Shown: positions 27,336 to 35,946, numbered from the stretch's first letter. The stretch is 64,000 nt of DNA from Excoecaria cochinchinensis (GCA_947683425.1 CANTUQ010000106.1:4674001-4738000), one strand, 5' to 3'. Notes: a model not told the origin generated them from the letters alone. Program-made: numbers and translations.

Positions 27336-30300
27336 GTTATTTTTCTGTTTAATATGAAAATTTTTATCAGTTGAAGAAGCTCCTGGTATATTTGCAGTTT
27401 TATGTTTATCATCGAAGTTTTGGAGTATGTGTATCTTATTCAAAATGGAGAGATTTTTGAATAACCTAAAACATTTGCAACTTATTTGATGTAATTGAAC
27501 TATGATTCACATATATCTTTCTTCAGCAATCCCCGCATACTGCATATTATACTTGATTTTCTGAAGACATTGTGGCAAGGAGCTGTTCAGTATATGAATA
27601 TCTTGGAGTCTGTAAAGAGATCTGGAACGTTCTGGAAGCAACTAGCCCACTGCATTCCATTATGTATGAGCACAAAAACTTCTCTGCTTGAAAATTTGAC
27701 CAAATTAGAGGCACAAAGCTTGACATACAAATATTATTGTCAATCTGCTATACTGCAAATAATGTCATGTGAGATGTTTCTGAAGAAAAAATTGTTACAT
27801 GCTGAGGTTCTTTCGTATAAGGCTCTTCAATGTAAGGACAGCACGGGAAATGAAGTGAGCAAAGAGAAATCAAAATCTGCAAATGATTGTGATTTGAAGG
27901 ATATCATGTTAAGTTGGTGTGACATGTCAATTTTGGGGAACCTAATCAGGTCATATACCAGTTGTGAATATAACAAGGAAATTTGCTATCGAGCAAAGGT
28001 AAACTCTTTTTTGACTGTCTCTTATTTCCACCTAGGATCTAGAACCCCTGGAACATCCCAGAATCATTATTTTTGTTACTTAGATGATAACTTTACATCT
28101 GCATATGGCAGATTGCTGCAAGTTTGTTGATTGTCCGTTTGATGAGAAGATTACAATCTGGAAATCCTGGAAGTTTGTCTCTTTCATTACTTGAGAAGAT
28201 CCAACTCACTTTCGAAAAAGTAAGATCCTTTCTCTGTGTGACCAACTTATCATTTCCGCATATATAAGTTGTCCAAGAAAAAGTTTTGATATGCAATGTT
28301 CAGTTAACACTTGGTCCATTCTCTTCCAAAGTTGACTTAACTTGTTCTGGATGTTGAATTACGTTAACAAAATGGACCTCCCAGTAAGTTTTTGAGCAAA
28401 CTGTTAGTGGTCTAAGATGGCTTATTTAGTCAATGACTACATCTCTATGATATCTTTTCCCTACCATTATTGCGTATCTTCTTCCTAGATGAAAAGATCA
28501 GCAGTAAAGCAACTAAATATTTTCTACTTCTTCACTGAACATTGAATCACCCACTAAATTTTATGTTGCTCATTATCTTGCTTTGAAACTTTTTATTCAC
28601 CTAGAATCATTCTTCTCTATTTCGTCTGCCTCCGAGTTCACTGTAGAAATTCAAACCTTAGTTAATGGCCTCCGTTGCTAATAATTTATTTCTGGAGATT
28701 TAAATCTGTAAATTCTTGTTTCTTTGTTACCCAATCAATACTGAAAGTAATCAAACAAGCCTTCACCAAATCTGCTTAATGGCATCCAAATTTTTCAACT
28801 CAGGTTGTAGAAAATTATTGATAAAAATTGCAGAAAATGATTGCCTCTGGATTTTTGTTTCTATAATAAGAGGATATTTTTTTATCAAAATAATAATAAT
28901 AATAATAATAATAATAAGAGGATATTTTGGTTCCAGTTTAATGGTGCAAGTACATTTGCATTGCATGTGAGTCAGTAATGGCCAAAAACTGGGAAGGAAA
29001 GGGTAAAAATGAGAAAGAAATTTCAGCAAATAATTACCTGTGATAGTTGAAATCAGTAAGGGACTATGATGTTCTAAAACAGTGATGGGTGGGACAGAAT
29101 AACTGCTTGCTTCCTTCATTTACTTGTAGTTTGTTGTAAGAGGATATTTTTTTTATCAAAATAATAATAATAATAATAATAATAAGAGAATATTTTGGTT
29201 CCAGTTTAATGGTGCAAGTACATTTGCATTGCATGTGAGTCAGTAATGGCCAAAAACTGGGAAGGAAAGGGTAAAAATGAGAAAGAAATTTCAGCAAATA
29301 ATTACCTGTGATAGTTGAAATCAGTAAGGGACTATGATGTTCTAAAACAGTGATGGGTGGGACAGAATAACTGCTTGCTTCCTTCATTTACTTGTAGTTT
29401 GTTGTAAGAGGAATAATAAATGGTAGTGAGAAATAATGGTCAAGAAAAAGAGGTAGTAGCTGGTGAATGTGGTGATGATGGCGAAGGGGGAGGACAGTAT
29501 TGGGACTGGGTGATAGCAGGATTCTAAGGTTAATGGTGATTTTTGCTATTCTTCTGAAAACTTAATATTTGTGATTCAAACCTGGAAAATAATTTGTCAT
29601 CTTAAATTTGGTAATGACAAGTTAGTTCTTTTCAAACAGGAGCAAACATTTTACAGAAAAAACAAATGGTCCATTTAATTAAATTTTGTACAAGTGATGT
29701 AGTGTATATATTCTAAGTCAGCGGAGGTTTTTTTAGTTCACCCAAAAAGACCGAGGCTCATGATTAAGCATTTGTTATTTGGTGAGCTCATCAATGCATA
29801 AATGCAAATACTTTCTTAACTGTTGCATCCAATTTTCTATTTTGCTGGTCAATCTTTTGAGGCTGCTTGACACCTTTGTTTCTTCTCCTAGCAGTTGAGT
29901 TGTCAGCCTGCCTTTTCTGAACTGTTATCTCAATACTCCCAACGGGGTTACAGGTAACATATATATTTAGCTTCCAATGCTGTTAGTTTTGCTTTTTTAT
30001 TTCAACATTGGTAAATGTTATGCTTATATGTTATAAATGAGGAATCCAAATGATTGGGATTGTGTTTATTTGTGATTGAATGTTTATAGATGTAAATTTT
30101 CTGCTTTTTTATGTTTGAAAAATTGTATTCCATCAGTTTTTGGTTCTAGGTATAGGAGTTATCTCACTCCTAATTGTAAGGTTTCATTATTAACTTGGTT
30201 TAAATTGAACGCTATTTTGTTTTTCATTAGAAAATGTGAATCTTTCGCATTGGTGTCATTTCCATTAACTCCTGAAAGTAACTTCAAATTTATATTGTGC

Positions 30301-33300
30301 AATGGCTGCCGTGTTTAGGTATGGCATCAAACACTGACTAACGTCTGTTCTCTTTATTGTTATAGCTATTTGTATTTGTTATTTTCTTTGTTTATACTAG
30401 GTAATTGCTGACACAAGCATACACATAAACCATTCACATTGCTGAATGACCAATCTCAGGAGCAATGGATGTCAATACTTTCTTGGTTGCTATTTGTATG
30501 GACAGAAATTTAATCCCTGTAGTTGGATCGTCTTATACTCGTTGTGCAATGTTCTTATTTGGTGCCATTTATTAGTTTAGAGAATGCTGATACTGTAATG
30601 AAAATTTTCTGATTATTTTTGTTTCTCAGTTTGGGGAAGGACCTAAAAAGTCTAATTCTCAATGATCTCTACTATCATCTACAAGGGGAGCTTGAAGGCC
30701 GTAAAATTGGTCCAGGGCCATTTAAAGAACTGTCTGTCTATTTGGCTGAATCGAAATGTTTGGAGATCTACCCACAAATGTACAATGATGAATATATTCC
30801 AGAAATCAAACATATTCGCATGTATGATATCATTCGAATAAAAAAGGAATTAGGCCTATGCATGTGGGATTATACAGAATGGAAAGAAGACGAGGCAATT
30901 GTGGGAACCATGCTGGATTGCATGCAGCAAGTAAACTCAATGCTGTTGCTTTCAAGTTCAAAGTTTTCAGCACTTAAAGCACTGACAACTATCTTGACCA
31001 TGTATGAAGACAATGTAAGTATGTGAACTCCCATGGCTTTGCATGTCACTCCCACTCTTGCAATATTAAGATGTAGAAGAGTCTTCCTGTAGATCTCCAA
31101 GAAACTGTGAAGAATTGCAAATTGGATAAAAGATATTTCATGTAACATTTTCTAAAATTGTTATGGAGGATAATTAAAATATGAAAATTTTGAAAGATTA
31201 TCTTTTAAATGTTTTTCTAGCTGTATATTGGTAGGTTTTCTTGGTATTTTGGAGGTTATCAGAAGTTTTTAATGATTAAGAACGCAATTTCAGTGCAATT
31301 ATTATTCTTTTGTGAATCTTGCTGAAGTTCTCAAAACAGAACTGGACTACCACTAGAAAGTTCTTTTATGAATAGTATGTTATGGCATCGATTTTTGATT
31401 TAAAACATATGGTAATATCCTGGGATGTGCATCTTCCTATATTTTATTTTAGATGCAGTTGTTGAATGTTAGGCATCAAGCTAAAGCCATCTATCGAGGG
31501 CTTATTTACTAACATGCCATTTTTTTCTTCATTTCCTTCTCTCTTTCCTTTTCTTTACTAATATGCCAATCGATTCATTTAACTTTTCTTGATTTAAATT
31601 TATCTGTCTTTAATTTATTGGATACTTTCCTCATACATTCCCTCTTATTAAAATGGATTCAATTTATTCTATGTGAAGTATCTGGAGGCATTAAGCTAAA
31701 GCCATCTATCGAGGGCTTATTTACTAACATGCCATTTTTTTTCTTCATTTCCTTCTCTTTTTCCTTTTCTTTACTACTATGCCAATCAATTCATTTAACT
31801 TTTCTTGATTTAAATTATCTGTCTTTAATTTATTGGATACTTTCCTCATACATTCCCTCTTATTAAAATGGATTCAATTTATTCTATGTGAAGTATCTGG
31901 AGAAAATGGTTACAGCAGAGGGAAAGATTCCTGATGAAATCTGCCTGCCATGTATTGCAAATATATGCCAAAGTTTGCATGTCACAGTGGAATCATTGGC
32001 TCCAATTGATGCCTCCCAAGAGATTCTTGATTTCCTTTCAGCGCAAGCAGAATTACTTCTCCATCTTGTAAGATCAGCCCAAGGCAGCTTGCGTTTATCT
32101 GCTTGTGCACTTATCTTGAAAACCTCTGGTTCTGGCCTTAAAATGCTGAGTGACTTAAGGTCATGCATTAGGGGGGTTGATAGAGCCATGAAGCTCTTTC
32201 TTATGCTGCTTCTATTAGCTGTGGAGTTCAGTAGAACTCCAGATGAGGAATCTGAAGGTTTTGGTGAAATTTCAAATGTCTGTCTGGGGCTATTGCCGAC
32301 TCTATGTAGCTGCATTACTACTGCAGAGCATTGTGGCCTCTCTTTGACTATCATTGACTTTATACTTAGGAGTTTTTTGACACCTAACACTTGGTTTCCT
32401 ATCATTCAGAAACATCTACAGTTGCAACTAGTTATTCTGAAGCTTCAAGAAGACGATTCTCTTGCATCCATTTCAATAACATTGAAGTTCCTGCTGAGTT
32501 TGGCACATGTGAGAGGAGGTGCTGAAATGCTCCTTACTGCCGGTTTTTTCTCATCTCTTAGGGCAATGTTTGACAAATTATTAGGTGGTAGGCCTTCCAC
32601 ACTGATTACTGATACCAATGGCTTCTCGAATTTACCTGAAAAAGATGAAAGACCTCAACATATGTGGGGTCTTGGCTTGGCTGTGATCACAGCTATGTTT
32701 CATTCATTGGGAGAAAGTTCCTATATTGATCTCATGGACAATGTGATACCTTACTTGTTTACAGAGAAAGCTTATTTCATTTCTTACCATCTTGATGCAC
32801 CTGACTTTCCATCTGATAATCATGACAAGAAAAGACTGCGGGCACAAAGGAGGCAAACTTCTTTGAATGCTCTCAAGGAAACGGAGCATACTCTGATGTT
32901 GATCTGCACTCTAGCAAAACAGTGGAATTTATGGATCAAGGCCATGAAAGAAATGGATTCACAGTTGAGGGAGAAAAGTATCCATCTATTGGCTTTCATT
33001 AGCCATGGAGTTCATCGCCTTGGAGAATCTACTGGCAAAGTTGCCCCTCTTTTGTGTCCTCCTATTCTGAAAGAGGAATTTGAGAGCTGTAAGGAGCCAT
33101 CATTGCTGAATAGCCGGTACGGATGGTTTGCCCTTTCACCAATTTGTTGTGCATCAAAGCCTAAGCTTTCTGCACACTTAGTCACCAGTACCAGTCTTGT
33201 AATCAAGAATCAATCAACAGAAAGTGCTAATTCCATTGCTCGGACGTATTTCTCAGACTTGGTTGGCTTGCAGATGTACAGAATTGCATTTCTGCTCTTG

Positions 33301-34002
33301 AAATTTCTGTGCTTAGAAGCCAAGGGTGCTGTTAGAAGGTCTGAGGAAGTAGGATTTATCGATCTTGCTCATTTTCCTGAGCTTCCAATGCCGGAGATAT
33401 TGCACGGCTTGCAGGTAAAAATCTTTTTTTTTTTTTTTCAATCCTATGAAACGATGGGATATCAAACTTGAATTTGATTACCTAGTATCGATTAATTATA
33501 AATAAGTAATTTTCTTTTCTTCCATTTGAAAATTTATGTATTTCAAAGTTATTGATGTCTAATGACTAGCTAGTGTTCTTAAAATGCAGGATCAAGCTAT
33601 TGTAATTGTTTCTGAGCTTTGTACTACAAACAAACTGAAGCCAGTTCATCCCAAAATCCAGGAAGTTTGTCTCTTGCTGCTTCAAATAATGGAAATGTCG
33701 CTGCATTTAGAGCTTTGTGTTCTGCAGGTTTGCAGAATAAGGCCTGTACTGGGGCGCGTGGAGGATTTTTCGAAAGAAGTCAAATTGTTGTTGAAAGGTA
33801 AGGCTGTTTCATCCTTTAGGTAAAAATCATATATGATATTTTCAGCTTTACTCTGGTATACTAATTATGATTTATTTTTTTTTAATTATTGGTTATTGCA
33901 GCAATGGAGGGGCATGTTTTCTTAAAAACGTCGATGGAATCCATGAAACAGATAATATCTCTCATCTATCCGGGATTATTACAAAATGAAGGTTTCTTGT
34001 GA
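9..34002 (+). CDS. NUP188: Nucleoporin NUP188 homologue, 3' part of gene (23 exons)
   Basis: Large scaffold nucleoporin (plant Nup188, DUF3414 type), an alpha-solenoid protein of the inner ring of the nuclear pore. Exons read from GT-AG sites and phase: 9-86, 191-250, 343-500, 1032-1233, 5160-5279, 5405-5490, 5639-5743, 11091-11189, 11934-12022, 13285-13433, 18625-18768, 18865-18972, 19279-19389, 25300-25407, 25510-25617, 26986-27164, 27527-27998, 28112-28219, 29892-29953, 30630-31014, 31894-33414, 33590-33797, 33902-34002 (TGA at 34000). They total 4761 nt, 1586 codons plus stop, with matching phases throughout; the N-terminal part lies upstream of the window. The sequence is leucine-rich and helical with no catalytic motif, as expected of a scaffold. 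Typical stretches are FQLAICSALGVLYAML (exon at 18865) and LGLCMWDYTEWKEDEAI (exon at 30630). The family name is from recognition; the exon chain is seen directly. The frame is intact despite heavy transposon load in the introns. Confidence 0.82.
1640..3243 (+). mobile_element. Decayed Ty1/copia pol fragment (plus strand)
   Basis: Broken reading frames on the + strand match the C-terminal part of copia pol. Around 1669-1750 is the stretch ETGMLDCKAMDT, typical after the reverse transcriptase core. Around 1780-1860 are remnants of the LNYLTxTRPDISFAV segment. From about 2560 come RNase H remnants (DWASSLSNRW near 2617-2650), GGNLIS near 2965, and the FHERTNHIEIDCHFI segment near 3169-3216. Many stops and frameshifts make it dead. 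It is split by the MITE at 1892-2523, and about 280 bases near 2680-2955 do not fit copia and may be another small insertion. No LTR was seen; its right side is cut by the opposite-strand copia element that starts at 3244. It lies wholly in the NUP188 intron 1234-5159. Confidence 0.6.
1892..2523. mobile_element. hAT-like MITE (632 bp) inside the copia fragment
   Basis: The ends form imperfect inverted repeats: TAGGGGGTGAGCA on the left and TGTTCACCCCTA on the right. Flanking 8-base duplications are ATTGGGAT (1884-1891) and ATTGGAAC (2524-2531), with two mismatches. Eight-base duplications and G-rich termini of this kind are typical of non-autonomous hAT elements. The interior is AT-rich and has no coding capacity. 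Taking it out restores the alignment of the surrounding copia pol remnant, which shows that it inserted after the copia element. Confidence 0.7.
3244..3394 (-). repeat. 3' LTR of the truncated copia element (151 bp)
   Basis: On the minus strand it begins TGTTGACAG right after the polypurine tract and ends CTTCCTCAACA, so it has TG...CA ends with a six-base inverted repeat, TGTTGA/TCAACA. The length is short but within the copia range. The partner LTR is not in the window. Confidence 0.65.
3485..4831 (-). pseudogene. Copia reverse transcriptase-RNase H pseudogene
   Basis: Three minus-strand frames cover one domain series. At 4454-4831 are the N-terminal reverse transcriptase motifs LVGCKWVFSIKHK and FDVKNAFLH. 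A frameshifted stretch near 4270-4310 still reads LLIVYVDDIVM, so the YVDD catalytic motif survives there. At 3699-4214 are KYISNLLKKTGM, YLFHTRLDIAYSISLVSQF and the RNase H residues TNADW and SSTEAEYR. At 3485-3751 is the C-terminal RNase H part with HIEIDRHFIEEKL. Frameshifts and stops between the segments make it non-functional. Confidence 0.75.
5796..6077. mobile_element. Stowaway-like (Tc1/mariner) MITE
   Basis: The left end reads CTCCCTTCATCCTATAAATA after a TA dinucleotide (5794-5795), and the right end carries the inverted counterpart TTGTAGGATGGAGGGA. This is the usual CTCCCTCCGTCC-type Stowaway terminus. There is no coding capacity. The right-hand TA is not preserved, so the last few bases of the boundary are uncertain. 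It lies in the NUP188 intron, just left of the copia element that starts at 6161. Confidence 0.6.
6161..6460 (-). repeat. 3' LTR of the copia element, expanded by a TA tract
   Basis: On the minus strand it runs from TGTCAACGCC to TTTTGTTA. It matches 10675-10931 along its length but is longer because of an AT dinucleotide run. The polypurine tract (complement of 6461-6474) abuts its element-5' end. Confidence 0.9.
6237..6296. repeat. (AT)n microsatellite inside the 3' LTR
   Basis: About 60 bases of uninterrupted AT dinucleotides. The matching place in the other LTR (near 10750-10762) has only about a dozen, so the tract grew or shrank after insertion. Confidence 0.95.
6461..6474 (-). other. 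Polypurine tract of the copia element
   Basis: The minus strand reads AATTTGAGGGGAGA directly before the 3' LTR. This is the expected plus-strand DNA primer site of a copia retrotransposon. Confidence 0.85.
6468..9680 (-). pseudogene. Copia protease-integrase-reverse transcriptase-RNase H (broken pol)
   Basis: At 8505-9680 the protease site reads WFFDSTALNHMT, where DSGA is usual, followed by the GAG-pre-integrase segment and an integrase core with HSDVWG, HYDSAGEY and GVAERKNR carrying the D, D, E residues. At 7035-8423 are a proline-rich linker and a reverse transcriptase with CKWVFSVKVK, QMDVKNTFLHGDL and an intact YVDD in LLVYVDDILI, then RRLVGSLVYLTITRPNISFAV. At 6468-6752 is the RNase H C-terminus with YHERTKHIKVDCHYIREA and ADILTKALP. 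Stops and frame changes separate the segments (near 8424-8504 and 6753-7034), so no full polyprotein can be read. Confidence 0.88.
9565..10557 (-). pseudogene. Copia gag (nucleocapsid with CCHC knuckle), broken
   Basis: The likely gag start is at 10557 on the minus strand (MEKSDIACIKFSGKNYFAWEF), a typical copia gag opening; it continues to about 10174 in frame. After a frame change the rest continues at 10080 (MMELRPEFESVRSNFL) and includes the zinc knuckle CYSCKGYGHIANQC. The break is near 10125-10180. A function in packaging the element RNA is inferred from the family. Confidence 0.85.
10662..10674 (-). other. Primer binding site, initiator Met-tRNA type
   Basis: Next to the element 5' LTR, the minus strand reads TGGTATCAAAGCC. 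It is one base from the TGGTATCAGAGC motif complementary to plant initiator methionine tRNA, the usual copia primer. Confidence 0.85.
10675..10931 (-). repeat. 5' LTR of the copia element (257 bp)
   Basis: Direct copy of 6161-6460 with a short TA tract. On the minus strand it runs from TGTCAATGCC to TTTTGTTA, followed directly by the primer binding site. The target duplication ATGAT follows at 10932-10936 on the + strand. Confidence 0.9.
11190..13284 (+). other. NUP188 introns without recognisable insertions
   Basis: Two introns (11190-11933 and 12023-13284) around the exon 11934-12022. They are T-rich on the sense strand, as plant introns are. I saw no transposon ends, repeats or coding signal in them. 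Confidence 0.6.
14234..15325 (+). pseudogene. Copia gag and start of protease
   Basis: Open frame of 363 codons from MAENSDKKTVTEIMMG. It contains the gag core (KLTESSNYAQWKRTIRRF, LDLAVDDVVNHCDNVKELWEYL), one CCHC zinc knuckle (CYYCGGEGHVKKYC, about residues 248-261) and the start of the aspartic protease near residue 342, which reads DSSATDHMT instead of DSGATDHMT. The frame ends soon after, at a frameshift near 15300-15325. As in other copia elements, gag would form the particle and protease would cut the polyprotein. Confidence 0.88.
15326..18383 (+). pseudogene. Copia integrase-reverse transcriptase-RNase H, broken, YVGD motif
   Basis: At 15411-15821 are the rest of the protease, the GAG-pre-integrase region and the zinc-binding HCRFGHP...CDACQFAK part. 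At 15790-16311 is the integrase core with HTDVWGPC, LRSDNAKEN and GVAERKNR (D, D, E retained). At 16342-17793 are a linker and reverse transcriptase with GCKWVFIVKMN and QLDVKNAFLHGDL; the catalytic box reads VVYVGDIVITG, so the first aspartate of YVDD is glycine. At 17797-18102 and 18060-18383 is RNase H with TDADYAGDLSDRRST and FHERTKHIKVDCHF. Stops at about 16310 and 17791 and a frameshift near 17990-18060 break the frame. Confidence 0.88.
18391..18547 (+). repeat. 3' LTR of the plus-strand copia element
   Basis: It begins TGTTAGTGTGAATATG directly after the polypurine tract GAGGGGGAG (18382-18390) and the gag-pol stop. The start is firm; the end (near TGGACA at 18547) is a guess because no second copy is available for comparison. 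A TATAAATT stretch near 18490 may be its promoter box. Confidence 0.6.
20230..21200. mobile_element. hAT-like non-autonomous element (971 bp) with perfect 8-bp duplication
   Basis: The left end is CAATGTTTTCAGAACCGG and the right end is CCGGTTTTTAAAACATTG, a long inverted repeat. The flanking 8-base duplication GTCATAGG is perfect (20222-20229 and 21201-21208), which points to hAT-type transposition. There is no transposase; the interior is AT-rich and holds a three-copy repeat (20627-20833). The perfect duplication suggests a fairly recent insertion. Confidence 0.85.
20627..20833 (+). repeat. Three ~78-bp repeats with snRNA-promoter-like spacing
   Basis: Three degenerate copies start near 20627, 20705 and 20784. 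Each holds a box resembling the plant snRNA upstream element RTCCCACATCG: ATCCCATATCG, ATTCCACATTG and ATCCCACTTCG. Each box is followed, after 33, 33 and 31 bases, by TATAAATA, TATAAATA and TATAAAAA. A spacing of about 33 bases between these two boxes is that of plant Pol II snRNA promoters. Whether any copy is transcribed cannot be told from sequence. Confidence 0.6.
21656..22932 (-). pseudogene. hAT-family transposase relic (TTF-type zinc finger / DUF4371)
   Basis: Minus-strand frames give the N-terminus of a ZMYM1-like plant hAT transposase. At 22729-22932 is MTKPSRIFPYFKRKN, the usual opening. At 22313-22720 is the TTF-type zinc finger region (SWFKSFPSWLEYSPSKDVTFCLPCFFF, FTVNGFQNWKKVRDH), given here only in part as a motif. 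At 22174-22434 is WLAFQGCAFRGHYE, and at 21807-22088 is the DUF4371 core (FCIIVNEARDES, VHVRDTAASTLKDAI, AQGYDGASN). It continues without a marked boundary to about 21656, where copia RNase H sequence takes over, so the catalytic C-terminus and dimerisation region are missing. Frameshifts make it inactive. Confidence 0.8.
22933..24151 (-). mobile_element. 5' leader and terminus of the hAT element
   Basis: This AT-rich sequence upstream of the hAT transposase start ends, on the minus strand, with CAGAGGCGAATCTGGGCTTA (24132-24151), which resembles the CAGAGGCGGA-type terminus of plant ZMYM-like hAT elements. The other terminus appears to be lost with the copia insertion or deletion. It contains TTA repeats (about 23935-23959) and TA repeats (about 24063-24086). 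Confidence 0.5.
24152..25299 (+). other. AT-rich intron remainder of NUP188
   Basis: Very AT-rich sequence between the hAT terminus and the exon at 25300. A 68-codon open frame at 24822-25028 (CGGAGCTGTTGTG region) ends in GGACCATGTACAGCCCT, a string often found at plant MITE ends, but I could not find its partner. I see no gene here. Confidence 0.4.
25618..26985 (+). other. NUP188 intron with no assigned content
   Basis: Intron between the exons ending at 25617 and starting at 26986. The purine-rich stretch at 25900-26060 and the sequence at 26230-26510 look different from typical intron sequence and could be old LTR remnants. No paired ends or coding motifs were seen. Confidence 0.35.
27300..27334. 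repeat. (AAT)n microsatellite
   Basis: Run of about eleven AAT units in a NUP188 intron. Confidence 0.9.
28868..29405. repeat. Tandem duplication of ~270 bp in a NUP188 intron
   Basis: 28868-29137 and 29138-29405 are near-identical direct repeats, followed by a short third start AAGAGGAATAATAA at 29406. Each copy begins AAGAGGATATTTT, then an AAT microsatellite, then about 220 bases of unique sequence. The two AAT tracts differ in length. The near identity points to a recent local duplication. Minus-strand open frames across both copies are chance frames. Confidence 0.92.
31472..31901. repeat. Tandem duplication (215-bp period) across the acceptor of the largest NUP188 exon
   Basis: 31472-31686 is repeated as 31687-31901 with few changes. 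Each copy ends with the same intron end and exon start, TATGTGAAG then TATCTGGAG, so there are two copies of the 3' splice site, at 31678 and 31893. The second copy continues into the long open exon. Use of the first copy would read into the repeat and meet a TAA after seven codons. Confidence 0.93.
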
Positions 34003-35276
34003 AATACATTAGGGGACATAAGCTAACAGCATTAGGCTAAGAAAAAGAAAATGAAGCAGGCATATGTGAGTGATATTTTTGTACTAATGTATAGTTCAGT
34101 TAGAGTTTTCACTGGGCTATTAGAGAGACAATGTATTTGGTTACATGCATTATTGCTATCATTATCATGTTGAATATTTGAACCTGATAATTTATTTATT
34201 TATTTCCCTCTTTTGAGCTGGGATGGGTATATTGTCTTTGAATAATGTCGAATGCTGTAAAGAAGCATGCTTCTCTTCACACACACACACACACTAATCC
34301 TTCCAACGGAAGCAATTTGCCAAATTTTGTAATTTACTATTTGATAACACTATTAAATAAATTTCGCTCCACCCGAATAATGTAGATGTTACAGTCGCTT
34401 AATAATGTATCAAATGCCCATCTATAAAAGGATAACGCATGCTATACTCATGGAAGTGGAAATAAATGTTGAAATTAGATTCTTTTGTTAGAAAAAGAGA
34501 CATACTTTCAAACCGACAAGTTCAGATTTAGATTTTCATTTTTAAGAATTCTACCCATTTTTTTATGGAATTAATCAATAATTTTAACCATATAAAGTAT
34601 ATGTACGTGTATTGGATGGTGTGGTATGCAACCTATTCTGTCATTTGACTTTGTTAATTCTAAAATTGATGAAGACACACCCCCCTCACCTCTCTCTCTC
34701 TCTTTTTATGTAATAATACATCATAAAGTTCAGGTAAAATGCAATATGTGGTGGGCAAGAAGAGGTATACGTGGCAGAGCCAAGTAGGCAAAAATTTTAA
34801 TCCTCCTAAATTTTTTTAGAAATTTTAATCCATTAATTAATAAGATAAATTTTGTAATTTTGAGTATAAAAAAATAATATAGATTATTATTTATGAACCA
34901 ATAGTTAGGAGTGTGCAAAAACAAAAGAGAAAAATATCAATTTTATAATTATTTAGAAAATCTGTTTGGAATGGAATCTATGTTTAAATTATGAATTATT
35001 TAGGTTCAGTCCTTCAAAAGCCAGCAATTCACATTTATTTTTTAATATATATACTATAATAAATTCGTAGTTATAACAATATACGGAAAGATTATTCAAA
35101 GATTTCCGTTTTTCGGGAAAAATAAACGCAAAAAGACAAAACCATCACGCAGACACAAAACGGCGTCACTTACCCTCTCAAACAACGACCAAAAGCATAT
35201 ACCACATCGGATCCCTAAGCTTAACCCTAGTAAAAAATAAACCTAACTGCGGTTAATTTCCGATGCTCCTGATTTA
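34003..35276. other. Intergenic: NUP188 3' UTR and cyclophilin upstream region
   Basis: The first few hundred bases are the NUP188 3' untranslated region, with T-rich stretches near 34190-34205. A short AC repeat lies at 34279-34296. The rest is AT-rich with no coding or transposon signal. From about 35100 on the sequence becomes promoter-like, including an ACGGCGTCACTT stretch near 35160. Confidence 0.5.
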
Positions 35277-35282
35277 CACGTG
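35277..35282 (+). promoter_or_regulatory. G-box (CACGTG) upstream of cyclophilin
   Basis: Palindromic ACACGTGT at 35276-35283, about 55 bases before the TATA box. This is a binding site type for plant bZIP and bHLH factors. Its role here is inferred only from position. Confidence 0.45.
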
Positions 35283-35336
35283 TTGCATCGAACGGTTCAC
35301 ACCCACCTTCCATGGATAATCACCGCCAGCCCTCTC

Positions 35337-35343
35337 TATATAA
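35337..35343 (+). promoter_or_regulatory. TATA box of the cyclophilin gene
   Basis: TATATAA, 94 bases before the ATG at 35431, placing transcription start near 35370. A telo-box AAACCCTAA follows at 35362-35370, a motif common at the start of highly expressed plant housekeeping genes. Confidence 0.6.
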
Positions 35344-35430
35344 TTCCCCTTAAATCTGCCAAAACCCTAACCAGTACTCCTTATCCAATCTAAAACAGTT
35401 CCTAATTTCATCTCTCAATTCTTTTTCAAA

Positions 35431-35946
35431 ATGGCAAACCCTAAGGTCTTCTTCGACATGTCGATCGGCGGTGCACCGGTTGGCCGAATTGTGATGGAGC
35501 TCTACGCCGACGTTGTCCCTCGCACCGCCGATAACTTCCGTGCTCTTTGCACCGGAGAGAAAGGAATCGGCAAGAGCGGCAAGCCCCTTCACTACAAGGG
35601 CTCCGCCTTCCACCGTGTGATTCCCAACTTCATGTGCCAGGGCGGTGACTTCACTGCCGGAAATGGAACCGGAGGAGAGTCGATCTACGGTGCGAAGTTC
35701 GCTGACGAGAACTTCGTGAAGAAGCACACCGGCCCTGGCGTGCTTTCCATGGCCAATGCAGGTCCGGGAACCAACGGATCTCAGTTCTTCATTTGCACTA
35801 CCAAGACCGAGTGGCTGGATGGGAAGCACGTGGTGTTCGGTCAAGTTGTGGAGGGTATGGATGTGGTCCAGGCGATCGAGAAGGTTGGTTCCAGCTCCGG
35901 AAAGACCGCTAAGCCTGTTGTGATCGCCGATTGCGGTCAGCTTTAA
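35431..35946 (+). CDS. CYP18: Cytosolic cyclophilin (peptidyl-prolyl cis-trans isomerase), single exon
   Basis: A complete 171-residue single-domain cyclophilin that catalyses cis-trans isomerisation of X-Pro bonds in protein folding. The active-site segment FHRVIPNFMCQGGDF (about residues 61-75) carries the catalytic Arg. NGSQFFICT and the Trp in EWLDGKHVVFG (about residue 128) complete the cyclosporin-binding pocket. The insertion KSGKPLH (about 48-54) is the loop specific to plant cytosolic cyclophilins. There is no signal peptide or transit peptide, so it should be cytosolic. The start MANPKVFFD matches the family, and the gene has no intron, as in Arabidopsis ROC/CYP18 genes. Coding GC is much higher than the surroundings. 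The exact orthologue (CYP18-3, CYP19 group) cannot be settled here. Confidence 0.95.
   Translation: MANPKVFFDMSIGGAPVGRIVMELYADVVPRTADNFRALCTGEKGIGKSGKPLHYKGSAFHRVIPNFMCQGGDFTAGNGTGGESIYGAKFADENFVKKHTGPGVLSMANAGPGTNGSQFFICTTKTEWLDGKHVVFGQVVEGMDVVQAIEKVGSSSGKTAKPVVIADCGQL

Noticed and set aside
28763..29387. Two near-identical minus-strand open frames that could suggest a small gene family
   Set aside because: They are the same sequence read twice because of the 270-bp tandem duplication in a NUP188 intron.
35350..35844. 164-codon open frame on the minus strand
   Set aside because: It lies fully opposite the cyclophilin gene. GC-rich codons on the + strand create open antisense frames by chance.
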